From Chromatiaceae bacterium (GTDB lineage Bacteria; Pseudomonadota; Gammaproteobacteria; Chromatiales; Chromatiaceae): a stretch of 19,494 nt of DNA. The position numbers were made by a program, and so were the translations under genes. The DNA lies in NCBI GenBank assembly GCA_016880695.1, contig JAEHCY010000327.1, forward strand, positions 1-19,494, read 5' to 3'. The first letter of the stretch is position 1; every line of letters starts with the position of its first letter. The notes beneath the pieces were generated by a model. The model searched no databases. It was not told where the DNA came from and saw only the letters and a program-made list of their open reading frames with translations. This document shows positions 11,196 through 18,339 of the stretch, one piece after another.

Positions 11196-11393
11196 TCACG
11201 CCAGGGGCTCGAAAGGCTTCTTCCGCTTACTACGATTCTTGATCACCACGACGCTCATGCTGATGTGGTGGGGGGTATAGAGGGTCGTTCGCAACAACCA
11301 GCGGCCCTTGCCCAAGGGGGCATGCTCGGTCAGGGTTCGGATGTGGGTGGTGTCGTCGAAGACATCCTCGATGACATCGTATCGCAGCTTCAT
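11196..11393 (-). CDS. Small protein of unknown function (65 aa)
   Basis: I do not recognise this family. The 65-residue product begins [20 protein letters not shown], has a central amphipathic-looking region ([20 protein letters not shown]) and a basic end ([12 protein letters not shown]). There is no signal peptide, cysteine pair or helix-turn-helix that I can see. The open frame extends 34 codons further upstream, but the ATG at 11393 is strongly supported by GAGGAGG about 6-7 bp before it. The gene lies 149 bp beyond fieF on the same strand and converges on msrA. Two GC-rich palindromes precede it. Because of the ribosome binding site it is probably translated; function cannot be inferred from sequence. 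Confidence 0.6.
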   Translation of the reverse strand: MKLRYDVIEDVFDDTTHIRTLTEHAPLGKGRWLLRTTLYTPHHISMSVVVIKNRSKRKKPFEPLA

Positions 11394-11425
11394 GGGATTT
11401 CCTCCTCGAATGGACCCGCAACCCG

Positions 11426-11461
11426 CGGGGTGACACCCCGGCCCAAGGACGGGGCGCCCCG
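11426..11461 (-). promoter_or_regulatory. Two adjacent palindromes upstream of the small gene
   Basis: CGGGGTGACACCCCG (11426-11440, perfect around a single central A) and CGGGGCGCCCCG (11450-11461, perfect even palindrome), 9 bp apart. Both share the CGGGG...CCCCG ends. They lie 33-68 bp before the small gene's ATG, just downstream of a weak -10-like TACTCT (reverse strand, 11469-11464). They could be paired operators for the small gene, or stem-loops at the end of the fieF transcript. Confidence 0.4.
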
Positions 11462-11542
11462 CTAGAGTACCACCCCAGGCGGACCGTTTTCCCAAGGCGA
11501 AGGCGGGAGAGCGCAGGCTGAAATTTCGGGGCCGCGCGCCCT

Positions 11543-12529
11543 TCAGTCTTCGCCAGTCGCCGGGCTGGCGGGGACGTTGGCCCCCTCGCCCCCCGAGGGT
11601 CGAAGCTCCACCCGAACCTGGCTACGATCGACCTGGGAGACTGGGTCCTCGTGGATGAGGATCTCCGCATTGGGAAACTCCCGAGCGATGGACTGCTCGA
11701 CGCCTTCCGCCACGGCGTGGGCACGCACCAGCGGCAGGTCATCATCGAGCTCCAGATGGAGCTGCAGAAAGTACACACCGCCCGATTGTCGCGTGCGTAG
11801 ATCATGCACGCCTCGCACCTCCGCGGGACGAAACGCGATCTCCAGCACCCTCTGACGTGTCTCCCCAGGCAATTCCCGGTCCATCAACAACTCAATGGCC
11901 TCGCGCGCGATGCCCACCGCGCTGTAGAGGATGTAGCCCGCGATGGCCAGCGCGATCAGGGGGTCCGCGACCAGCCATCCGGAGGCGGCGAGCACCAGCG
12001 CCAGAATAGTCCCCAGATTAGTCATCAGATCCGTCGCGTAATGCAGGGTGTCCGCCTTGATAGCGGTGGAGCCGGTGCGGCGGATAACGTGCCGCTGCAG
12101 CGCCAGCAGCCCCAGGGTGAGGGCGATGGCGAACAGCATCACACCCACACCGATGCCCACAGCCGCCATGGGCTCGGGGGCCAGAAGCCGGTCCAGCGCC
12201 TCCAGCAGCAGGAAGAGCGCCGACCCGGCGATGAAGGTCGCCTGTCCCAGCCCCGCGAGAGACTCGGCCTTGCCATAGCCGAACCGATGCTCCGCATCCG
12301 CCGGCTGGAGTGAATAGCGCACCGCGAACAGATTGATCCCGGAGGCCAACGCGTCCATCAGCGAGTCGATCAGAGAGGCCAACAGGGTGACCGAGCCGGT
12401 GAAAAGCCAGGCAACCAGCTTTGCCACGAGAAGCACACAGGCCACCAGCACCGAGGCGGTGGTGGCCAGTTTCAGGAGCCGTTCCCGCTCCTCGGGAGGG
12501 GTTGGCGCCAAAGCGACAGGGTCGGTCAT
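11543..12529 (-). CDS. fieF: Cation diffusion facilitator, FieF-type metal efflux
   Basis: Inner-membrane proton antiporter exporting divalent metals (Zn, Fe and relatives) as a dimer. The 328-residue product closely resembles E. coli FieF/YiiP (300). The transmembrane metal site is conserved: Asp55 and Asp59 in SLIDSLMDA, His163 and Asp167 in LHYATD, equivalent to Asp45/Asp49/His153/Asp157. The dimer and cytoplasmic domain show RYSLQPADAEHRFGYGKAES, VHDLRTRQSG and LIHEDP. A roughly 30-residue C-terminal tail rich in Gly, Ser and Pro exceeds the E. coli length. The ATG at 12529 is chosen: the frame stays open to 13450 but the upstream part is non-coding and includes a permease remnant in other phase. 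GAGG lies about 10 bp upstream. Substrate metal cannot be fixed from sequence. Confidence 0.93.
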   Translation of the reverse strand: MTDPVALAPTPPEERERLLKLATTASVLVACVLLVAKLVAWLFTGSVTLLASLIDSLMDALASGINLFAVRYSLQPADAEHRFGYGKAESLAGLGQATFIAGSALFLLLEALDRLLAPEPMAAVGIGVGVMLFAIALTLGLLALQRHVIRRTGSTAIKADTLHYATDLMTNLGTILALVLAASGWLVADPLIALAIAGYILYSAVGIAREAIELLMDRELPGETRQRVLEIAFRPAEVRGVHDLRTRQSGGVYFLQLHLELDDDLPLVRAHAVAEGVEQSIAREFPNAEILIHEDPVSQVDRSQVRVELRPSGGEGANVPASPATGED

Positions 12530-12615
12530 GCTCGTAGCCTCGCTGGACGGATCGACGGATCTTTCGATGAGCGCGCTACCCGCCGGCAGCGGCACGCTTG
12601 AGGATTTGTGTGCGG

Positions 12616-12645
12616 ATTGTGTCGGATCGGGCAAGCAAAGGACAA
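12616..12645 (-). promoter_or_regulatory. Candidate promoter for fieF
   Basis: Reverse strand: TTGTCC (12645-12640), an 18-bp spacer, and CACAAT (12621-12616), about 90 bp before the fieF ATG. Moderate consensus match only; no recognisable metal-regulator box was found beside it. Confidence 0.3.
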
Positions 12646-12694
12646 CCCGGGGGTCGACCGATGGGGCCCCGATGACCCCTGCCCCGAGTGTCTT

Positions 12695-12860
12695 GCGGAA
12701 TCTGGCCAGTGTGGCGACGAACGCCAGGGCACCGATCGCCGCAGTGGCGACCGATGGGGCCAGGCGATGGCAAGCTCCGCCCCATGAAAGGCCGCCGCCT
12801 GAGCAAAGGCGACATAAATGGGTGGTGGGGGAGACGAGCATGATCGGCTGCAGAAGCTCG
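12695..12860 (-). pseudogene. Decayed duplicate of the exporter permease 3' end
   Basis: The 166 bp align with 14484-14649, inside the yhhJ-like permease gene, in the same orientation. By eye about 22 substitutions and two single-base indels separate the copies. The matching part of the permease is about residues 311-366. In the remnant, IMLVSPTTH is legible, the indel after it shifts the frame, and ALAFVATLARFRKTL is legible again in the first phase. No start or stop belongs to it and no other part of the permease is present. It is therefore a non-functional fragment left by duplication or by decay of a second exporter locus. Confidence 0.85.
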
Positions 12861-12862
12861 CG

Positions 12863-12906
12863 ATCGGATTGGGCTGACGGGCACAATCCTCTCAGCCCGA
12901 CCCGAT
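12863..12906. repeat. Imperfect inverted repeat at the permease-fragment edge
   Basis: Arms ATCGGATTGGGCTGA (12863-12877) and TCAGCCCGACCCGAT (12892-12906) pair at 13 of 15 positions with a 14-nt loop. The left arm begins within 3 bp of where permease homology ends. It may be a terminator of a lost gene or a recombination-associated repeat. Confidence 0.5.
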
Positions 12907-13149
12907 TGGGCCTCCCGCAAACATCAAACTTTTTCAGTCCCCGGGCAAAGCCGGAGGTTTTCCCGGTTTGGTTAACGCTGGCGAAATTCGGGGTGGCAGT
13001 CCTTGCCCTTGTGGCGCCTGGTGTGGCCCCCAGGTTCAGGTTCATCCGCCAGAAACCTGTATTCCTCTCCCCCCTCACCCGATTGATAGTGGGTACGACG
13101 CCGCGCAACAGGATCCGTCCTCTCAGCAGCACCCGGAACGATGGGGCCA

Positions 13150-13347
13150 CTACCAGCGCGGTCGGCGACGGACCACAATGGCATTGCTCGGATAACCGGC
13201 TTGGCTGATGGCTGCTTCGGCTTCCGCCCTGGTGGGCAAGTCCAGGTTTATGCCAAGGCTGGTGTCCAGCGAGAAGCTCAGCCAGTTTCCTCTCGCTCCT
13301 AATTGCCGCGCACCCCTTGCCACGGCAAGGCGGGCGGCGTTGAGCAT
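13150..13347 (-). CDS. Doubtful 65-aa open frame
   Basis: ATG at 13347 to TAG. The product starts MLNAARLAVARGARQLGARG and includes NLDLPTRAEAEAAISQAGYP, which has a protein-like composition, but I recognise no family. There is no Shine-Dalgarno sequence before the ATG, and the frame stays open upstream to a stop at about 13390, so it may be the tail of a degraded gene. It is reported because it is the only frame in this stretch with plausible coding composition. Confidence 0.25.
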   Translation of the reverse strand: MLNAARLAVARGARQLGARGNWLSFSLDTSLGINLDLPTRAEAEAAISQAGYPSNAIVVRRRPRW

Positions 13348-13446
13348 CGGGCGAATGGTCGTTGCCCAAGCCGTCGAGACGGCACATGGCTACTTGGACA
13401 GGCGGGTCTGGCACGCGCCGCTCATCGGCACCGCGCACGATCGCCG

Positions 13447-14037
13447 TCACATGATGCGGAACTGCATCAACACGCGTCCATCGTTCCAGATATCGTCCGG
13501 GCTGATTGAGCTCCGGTGGAATTGGAACGAGATCTCCGCCTTGCGAAACGCCTCGCAGACCAGCTCCGAGCAGATGTACTTGCGGTCGCGGATTTTTCGG
13601 CCGCGCTTGAACAGAATCCGGATTGCGATGCGGCAGATCTCCCAGTTGTCGTAGGGTCGGGTGAGCTCATCCATGCCGAAGCTGATCGCCTTCTTGAGCT
13701 TGTCGTTGTCCGGCTCCGGGGTGATTCGGCCGATGACGATGCGTCCCTTATAGGGCTTGTTCCTGCCGTGGTAATCGCGAAGATACTTCGACAGCGGAAC
13801 CAGGCGAACACCGATGGCGGTCTCGCTCTCAAGAATGAAAATACGCTGCAGATGGTCGTCGCGATAGATGATGCCGACATGGCTCCAGACCGACCTCGTG
13901 AACCACTGGATGGTCTTGGAGAAAAGATACGTGCCTGAGCAGAAGACGATGTCGCCGGTCCGAAGCTGATCCCGCACCTGGGCATAGTCGATAACGGGGA
14001 GCTTGGCGATGGCTTTGACGCCAAGGGGATCGGCCAT
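13447..14037 (-). CDS. Permuted papain-fold hydrolase (YaeF/YiiX, C92-like)
   Basis: A 196-residue protein of the circularly permuted NlpC/P60 papain-like group (YaeF/YiiX, peptidase family C92 in name). In this permuted order the histidine precedes the cysteine: LRTGDIVFCSG and SVWSHVGIIYRDD (His53) come first, and KYICSELVCEAF (Cys156) follows near the end, with RPYDNWEICRIAI between. Members are thought to act on amide or ester bonds in cell-wall peptides or lipids, but substrates are mostly unknown. There is no signal peptide or membrane segment, so it appears cytoplasmic. The ATG at 14037 has TGGAG about 7 bp upstream. It uses more Lys, Ile and AT-ending codons than its neighbours. It stands alone among non-coding repeats, which fits acquired DNA. 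Confidence 0.8.
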   Translation of the reverse strand: MADPLGVKAIAKLPVIDYAQVRDQLRTGDIVFCSGTYLFSKTIQWFTRSVWSHVGIIYRDDHLQRIFILESETAIGVRLVPLSKYLRDYHGRNKPYKGRIVIGRITPEPDNDKLKKAISFGMDELTRPYDNWEICRIAIRILFKRGRKIRDRKYICSELVCEAFRKAEISFQFHRSSISPDDIWNDGRVLMQFRIM

Positions 14038-14073
14038 GCACGGCTCCAGTCAAGGGACAGGTGTTAATGTGAA

Positions 14074-14089
14074 AGTCGCGTCAGCGACT
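14074..14089. repeat. Small hairpin upstream of the papain-fold gene
   Basis: AGTCGC / GCGACT with a 4-nt loop, 37-52 bp before the ATG at 14037. Its position, near a weak CATTAA -10-like hexamer, could make it an operator; there is no further support. Confidence 0.3.
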
Positions 14090-14095
14090 CACGAA

Positions 14096-14137
14096 CCTCC
14101 CCTCGCCCGCTTGTGGGAGAGGGGGCGGGGGTGAGGG
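14096..14137. repeat. C-rich/G-rich extragenic palindromic element
   Basis: CCTCCCCTCGCCCGC (14096-14110), a short loop with GGGAGAG, then GCGGGGGTGAGGG (14125-14137). The two sides form an imperfect hairpin. The pattern CCCCTCACCC...CTCTCCC recurs in intergenic DNA of many bacteria, as I recall. A short similar piece, CCTCTCCCCCCTCACCC, occurs near 13064. Confidence 0.4.
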
Positions 14138-14370
14138 AACGGTCATGGCGCGGCTGGGAAAACCAACCGGCCGAGGAAGAGTGTCGCCTGTATTTTGGCT
14201 CTCGGTCAATCACCTGGGACGACCACGGGACCCCCAGCGATCGCTAGGCGCACTGCGGCTACGCGCCGTGAGGAGCGGATTGGGTAGTCCTGTAGGTGGT
14301 TAAAGCGCGCGGAGCAGTACCCCGCATGAGCACAAGGCTCCATCGCGCCGCATCCACCGATTGGATCGGC

Positions 14371-14401
14371 ATGGTGGGTGCGCGCGACGCTTATCCACCC
14401 C
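14371..14401. repeat. Interspersed repeat-like element
   Basis: GGTGGGTGCGCGCGACGCTT followed by ATCCACCCC. This resembles the widespread intergenic sequence of the form GGTGGATGCGCTTCGCTTATCCACC. The ends GGTGG (14373-14377) and CCACC (14395-14399) are inverted. Assignment is from memory of the pattern. Confidence 0.4.
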
Positions 14402-14456
14402 ACGAACTCGACCAGGCGGGGGCAAGTAAGACCACCGGCAATGGTGAGGCCGAGGT

Positions 14457-15581
14457 TCACAGATGGCTCAGGCTCAGGGTTCGGCGGAACCGTGCCAGTG
14501 CCGCGACGAATGCCACGGCACCGATCCCCGCGGTGGCGGCCAGATGGGGCCAGACGATGGCAAACCCCGCCCCGCGAAAGGCCACTGCCTGGGCGAAGGC
14601 GACAAAGTGGGTGGTGGGGGAGACGAGCATGATCCGCTGCAGCAGCTCGGGCATGGCATCGAGCGGGGTGTTGGCCCCCGAGAGCATGTACATGATCAGG
14701 AATACGGGGATCGAGAGGAGCCCAAACTGGGGCATGGAGCGGGCCAGCGTAGCCAACAGAATACCGATGGCGGTGAGCGAGAACAGGTAGAGGGCGAGTC
14801 CGGCCAGAAACAGCGTCACCGAGCCCGCCATGGGCACCCCGAGGAACCCGCGCACCACCAGGAACATCGAGAGGGTTGCCGCCAGCAGGATGACCAGGGC
14901 GTTGGCCCAGACCTTGGCCAGCATGATCTCCGCCGCGGTCAGCGGCATCACCAGCAGATGCTCGATGGTGCCGTGCTCCCGCTCGCGGATGAGCGCCGCG
15001 CCGGTCAGCACGATCCCGAGCAGGGTGCTCATGTTGACCACCTGCATCACGGCGAGGAACCAGGCCGACTCGCCATTGGGGTTGAAAGCAAGACGGATCA
15101 CGGCAGGCGCCGGCTGCGGTGGCTCCTCGCGGTAGCCGAGGAGAAAGGCCCGCACCTCCGCGTCCACCGCCGATTCGATGAACCTCGCCCCCGCACCCGC
15201 CTGGGCCATGGCGGTGGCATCCACGTTGACCTGGATCGCGGGTCTGCGGCCTTCGAGCACATCGGCCTGGAAACGGGGGGGAATATCGAGGGTGAAGGTG
15301 TAGCGCCCGGCGTCCATGCCGGCGTCCACCGCATCAAGCCCAATCAGCCGGGGGGGTTTGAAGAAAGGCCCACGCAGGGTGTCGATGATGCGCTGCGAGA
15401 GCACCGATCGATCCTCGTCCACCACACCAACCGAGGCGTTCTCCAACTCCAGGCGTACCCCCTTGGCCGGGGCGATGATGGCAATGGTGAAGGCATAGAT
15501 CATGAGCAGCACCAGCACCGGGTCGTAGCGCAGGCTCACCAGCTCCTTAAGCCCCAACCGGTAGACGTTCCGCAGGCGCAT
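14457..15581 (-). CDS. yhhJ: ABC-2 type permease, YhhJ-like exporter subunit
   Basis: Inner-membrane permease forming one half of the transmembrane channel of an ABC exporter; the other half is the C-terminus of the RbbA-like protein. The 374 residues match E. coli YhhJ (375). Topology is typical of ABC-2 permeases: an N-terminal helix (about 21-37), a large extracytoplasmic domain (about 40-170, with VGVVDEDRSVLSQRII), then a cluster of helices from about residue 174 to 362. REREHGTIEHLLVMPL is the classic cytoplasmic coupling segment, and YMLSGANTPLDAMPELLQ lies before the last helix. The ATG is separated from the upstream TGA by one base, so it is the third gene of a tightly coupled operon. 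Its 3' end has a decayed copy 1.8 kb downstream. Confidence 0.92.
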   Translation of the reverse strand: MRLRNVYRLGLKELVSLRYDPVLVLLMIYAFTIAIIAPAKGVRLELENASVGVVDEDRSVLSQRIIDTLRGPFFKPPRLIGLDAVDAGMDAGRYTFTLDIPPRFQADVLEGRRPAIQVNVDATAMAQAGAGARFIESAVDAEVRAFLLGYREEPPQPAPAVIRLAFNPNGESAWFLAVMQVVNMSTLLGIVLTGAALIREREHGTIEHLLVMPLTAAEIMLAKVWANALVILLAATLSMFLVVRGFLGVPMAGSVTLFLAGLALYLFSLTAIGILLATLARSMPQFGLLSIPVFLIMYMLSGANTPLDAMPELLQRIMLVSPTTHFVAFAQAVAFRGAGFAIVWPHLAATAGIGAVAFVAALARFRRTLSLSHL

Positions 15582-15582
15582 C

Positions 15583-18339
15583 TCAGCGCGCCCGGGTCCG
15601 CAACAGCAAGCGCCCGAGGGTCAGGAACCCAACCCCGAAGGCGGCCAGCACCAGGTAATCGGGCCAGAGGTCCGCGAGCCCGAGCCCCTTGGTAAAACTG
15701 CCGATGCTCACGTGGTGGAACCAGGCACTGGGAAAGCCGGGTCCAAACACCCGTCCGGGTCCGGTCAGGGAAGCCACCGGCGAGAACATCCCCGAGAACA
15801 GGATGGTCGGGATGACCGAGGCGATGGCGGTGCCGAACACCGCGGCGATCTGGGTGCGCATGAAGGTGGACATCAGGAGCCCAAGCCCCGTGGTGGCGAA
15901 CACGAACAGCACGGCCCCCAACGTCAACCCGGCCAGGCTGCCCTTGAGGGGCACCCCGAACAGCAGAAGCGCCACGAGGAGCAGGATCAGATAACTGACG
16001 AGCGCCAGCCCCATGTAGGGGAGCTGCTTGCCGAGCAGGAACTCGAGGCCGGTGGTGGGGGTGGCGTAGAGGTTGGTGATAGACCCCAGCTCCTTCTCCC
16101 GCACCACCCCCACGGCGGTCATGGTGGCCGGAATCATGATCAGGAGCAGCATCAGGATGCCCGGCACCATGGCGTAGACGCTGCGAAAGTCCTGGTTGTA
16201 GCGGAAGCGGGTCTCGACCTCCACCGGCGAGGAGGCCACGCCCCCGCCTCCTACCAGGACCCGCTCATCGAGAAAATGTCGATGGGTGCCCTGGGCGTAG
16301 CCGCGAATGGTGTCGCCCCGAAACGGAATGGTGCCATCGACGGTAAGCCCCACCTCGGGACGGCGCCCGTGGTTGAGGTCGCGGCCAAACCCCGGCGGGA
16401 TCTCGATCACCAGCGCCAAGTGGCCGCCCTGCAGCCGCCGGAGCCGGTCCGCGTCATCGCCGATCGGCGCCTCGGCGCGGAAATAGGGTGAGGCGGCAAA
16501 CTGGTCCAGGTAGGCCCGACTCTCCGGGCTACGGTCCCAGTCGAGCACCGCGTAGCTCAGCCGATCCACATCGAAGGAGATCCCGTAGCCCATGGCGATG
16601 AGGAGCAGTAGCGGGCCCAGCAGCGCGAAGGCGAGCCGAATCGGATCGCGCGCAAGCTCCAGGGTCTCGCGCCGGGTATAGGCCCACAGACGCCGCAGCG
16701 AGAAGCGCCCCGGTGCAGGCGGCGTTTGCGGTTGCTCGAGGGGCGGGGTCGGTTCGACCTGGGCGACCTCCCCCGCCTCGCCCACATCCTCGATGTAGCC
16801 GATGAAGGCGTCCTCCAGCGAGGCCACCCCCCGGGCGGCGATCAGATCGGCGGGGGTACCCTGGGCCAGCACCCGCCCCGCGTGCATCAGCGAGATACGG
16901 TCGCAGCGCTCCGCCTCGTTCATGAAATGGGTGGAGACAAAGATGGTCACACCCCGGACCCGTGACAGCTCCAGCAGCAGGACCCAAAAGCCGTCCCGCG
17001 CCACCGGGTCCACCCCGGAGGTGGGTTCGTCGAGGATGAGGAGCTCCGGCTCATGGATCACGGCCACGGCGAGCGAGAGCCGCTGGCGCAGGCCAAGGGG
17101 CAGGTCCTCGGCCTGGGAATGGAGGTGGTGCTCGAGACCGAAGCGCGCCACCAGCTCGGCAACCCGCGCCGCAACCCTAGCGGACTCCAGGCGGTAGAGC
17201 CGCGCGTGCAGATCCAGGTTTTGCCCGACCGTGAGCTCACCATAGAGCGAGAACCCCTGGGACATGAACCCCACCCGCTGGCGCAGGCCGAGATCATCGG
17301 CATCGATCCGCTGGCCGAAGAGTTGGGCATCGCCCTCGCTCGCCGGCAGAAGCCCGGTGAGCATGCGCATGGTGGTGGTCTTGCCGCAGCCGTTGGAGCC
17401 GAGAAAGCCGAAGATCTCCCCGCGCTGGATGCGAAAGCTGACCCGTTGCACCGCGGTGAACTCCCCGAAGCGGCGGGTGAGCCCCTCCGCTTCGATGGCC
17501 GGCGGACCCGAGGGATCGGTCGTGTGGGGTGGCCAATGCACCCGCCGATGGTCGCGCCGGCGCTCCTTGGGCAGCAGGGCGACGAACACCCCCTCCATGT
17601 CCCCGGCCCCGGTCTCGCGCTTCAGATCGGCGGCACTGCCGGCGGCCAGGACGCGGCCGGAGTCCAGGGCCACCAGCCAATCGAAGCGCTCCGCCTCCTC
17701 CATGTACGCCGTCGCCACCCGGATGCTGAGGTTCGGGCGCCGTTCGCGAATCCGCTCGATCAACTCCCAGAAGCGGCGGCGCGAGAGGGGGTCCACGCCG
17801 GTGGTGGGCTCATCGAGAATCAAGACATCAGGCTCGTGGATCAGGGCGCAGCAGAGGGCCAACTTCTGCTTCATACCCCCGGAGAGCTTGCCCGCCGCCC
17901 GATCGGCGAAGGGGGCGAGGCCGGTGGCCGCAAGCAGCTCGCCGATGCGCCCGCTGCGGGCCGGGCCCGTCAGACCGAACAGGCGCCCGAAGAAGTCCAG
18001 GTTCTCCCGCACCGAGAGGCTCGCGTAGAGGTTGCGGCCCAAACCCTGCGGCATGTAGGCAATGCGCGCCACCGTCATCGCGCGCTGGGGGGGATTCTCG
18101 ATGTCACCGCCCAGCACCTCCACCCGTCCCTTCTGAACCACCCTTACCCCGGCGATGAGCCCAAGCAGGGTGGACTTACCGACCCCGTCGGGGCCGATCA
18201 GGCCCACGAGTCGGCCCGCGGGGAGCTCCAGGTCCACGCCATCGAGGGCCATCGCGCCCTTGTAGGCGTGGCGAACCCCGCTCAGTCGGGCGAGGGGCGG
18301 CTCGGGTCCGGCCACGGCGGGAGCTTGGGCGCGAGCCAC
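15583..18339 (-). CDS. rbbA: RbbA-like double ABC ATPase fused to ABC-2 permease
   Basis: A 918-residue fusion of two nucleotide-binding domains and a permease, like E. coli RbbA (911). NBD1: Walker A GPDGVGKST (49-57), signature LSGGMKQ (152-158), Walker B VLILDEP (172-178); the switch histidine is replaced in ATAYMEEAERFDW. NBD2: Walker A GSNGCGKTT (314-322), altered signature LPLGLRQ (413-419), Walker B LLILDEP (433-439), and a normal switch in STHFMNEAERCDR (His471). A Pro-rich linker (about 525-545) leads to a permease half with one helix near 570-585, an extracytoplasmic domain and a helix cluster from about 730, including VREKELGSITNLYATP. It likely energises export with YhiI- and YhhJ-like partners; E. 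coli RbbA is also reported to associate with ribosomes. The GTG at 18339 overlaps the upstream gene by 58 bp. A GTG at 18315 is an alternative; neither has a good ribosome binding site. Confidence 0.93.
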   Translation of the reverse strand: MARAQAPAVAGPEPPLARLSGVRHAYKGAMALDGVDLELPAGRLVGLIGPDGVGKSTLLGLIAGVRVVQKGRVEVLGGDIENPPQRAMTVARIAYMPQGLGRNLYASLSVRENLDFFGRLFGLTGPARSGRIGELLAATGLAPFADRAAGKLSGGMKQKLALCCALIHEPDVLILDEPTTGVDPLSRRRFWELIERIRERRPNLSIRVATAYMEEAERFDWLVALDSGRVLAAGSAADLKRETGAGDMEGVFVALLPKERRRDHRRVHWPPHTTDPSGPPAIEAEGLTRRFGEFTAVQRVSFRIQRGEIFGFLGSNGCGKTTTMRMLTGLLPASEGDAQLFGQRIDADDLGLRQRVGFMSQGFSLYGELTVGQNLDLHARLYRLESARVAARVAELVARFGLEHHLHSQAEDLPLGLRQRLSLAVAVIHEPELLILDEPTSGVDPVARDGFWVLLLELSRVRGVTIFVSTHFMNEAERCDRISLMHAGRVLAQGTPADLIAARGVASLEDAFIGYIEDVGEAGEVAQVEPTPPLEQPQTPPAPGRFSLRRLWAYTRRETLELARDPIRLAFALLGPLLLLIAMGYGISFDVDRLSYAVLDWDRSPESRAYLDQFAASPYFRAEAPIGDDADRLRRLQGGHLALVIEIPPGFGRDLNHGRRPEVGLTVDGTIPFRGDTIRGYAQGTHRHFLDERVLVGGGGVASSPVEVETRFRYNQDFRSVYAMVPGILMLLLIMIPATMTAVGVVREKELGSITNLYATPTTGLEFLLGKQLPYMGLALVSYLILLLVALLLFGVPLKGSLAGLTLGAVLFVFATTGLGLLMSTFMRTQIAAVFGTAIASVIPTILFSGMFSPVASLTGPGRVFGPGFPSAWFHHVSIGSFTKGLGLADLWPDYLVLAAFGVGFLTLGRLLLRTRAR

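Larger units (their letters stand above)
12530..13446. other. Gene-poor accessory stretch between fieF and papain-fold gene
   Basis: More than 900 bp with no confident intact gene. It holds a candidate fieF promoter, a tandem copy of the 8-mer GACGGATC (12546-12561), a decayed permease fragment, an inverted repeat at that fragment's edge, and one doubtful 65-aa frame. Between about 12907 and 13149 I see nothing assignable. The long frames crossing the region are not supported by family resemblance or ribosome binding sites. Confidence 0.6.
14038..14456. other. Intergenic region with extragenic repeats
   Basis: About 420 bp between the papain-fold gene and the end of the exporter operon. It holds a small hairpin, and two segments resembling common interspersed repeats, each listed. 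An 84-codon open frame on the reverse strand (14206-14460) has no ribosome binding site, overlaps these repeats, and looks non-coding. I see no RNA gene. Confidence 0.55.

Noticed and set aside
12546..12561. Tandem GACGGATC as a metal-regulator box for fieF
   Set aside because: A direct 8-bp repeat rather than the dyad expected of Fur or Zur sites, and it lies between the candidate promoter and the start codon without other support.
12530..13450. 307-codon N-terminal extension of fieF to an upstream start
   Set aside because: The extension has no CDF-family similarity, crosses a permease remnant, and the ATG at 12529 gives the normal family N-terminus with a ribosome binding site.
14206..14460. 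84-codon reverse open frame behind the exporter operon
   Set aside because: No ribosome binding site, contains a repeat element and overlaps the permease stop; translation is not protein-like.
14463..15695. 410-codon forward open frame opposite the yhhJ-like permease
   Set aside because: Shadow frame caused by high GC; composition rich in Gly, His, Gln and Arg without family resemblance, and the reverse strand has a clear permease.
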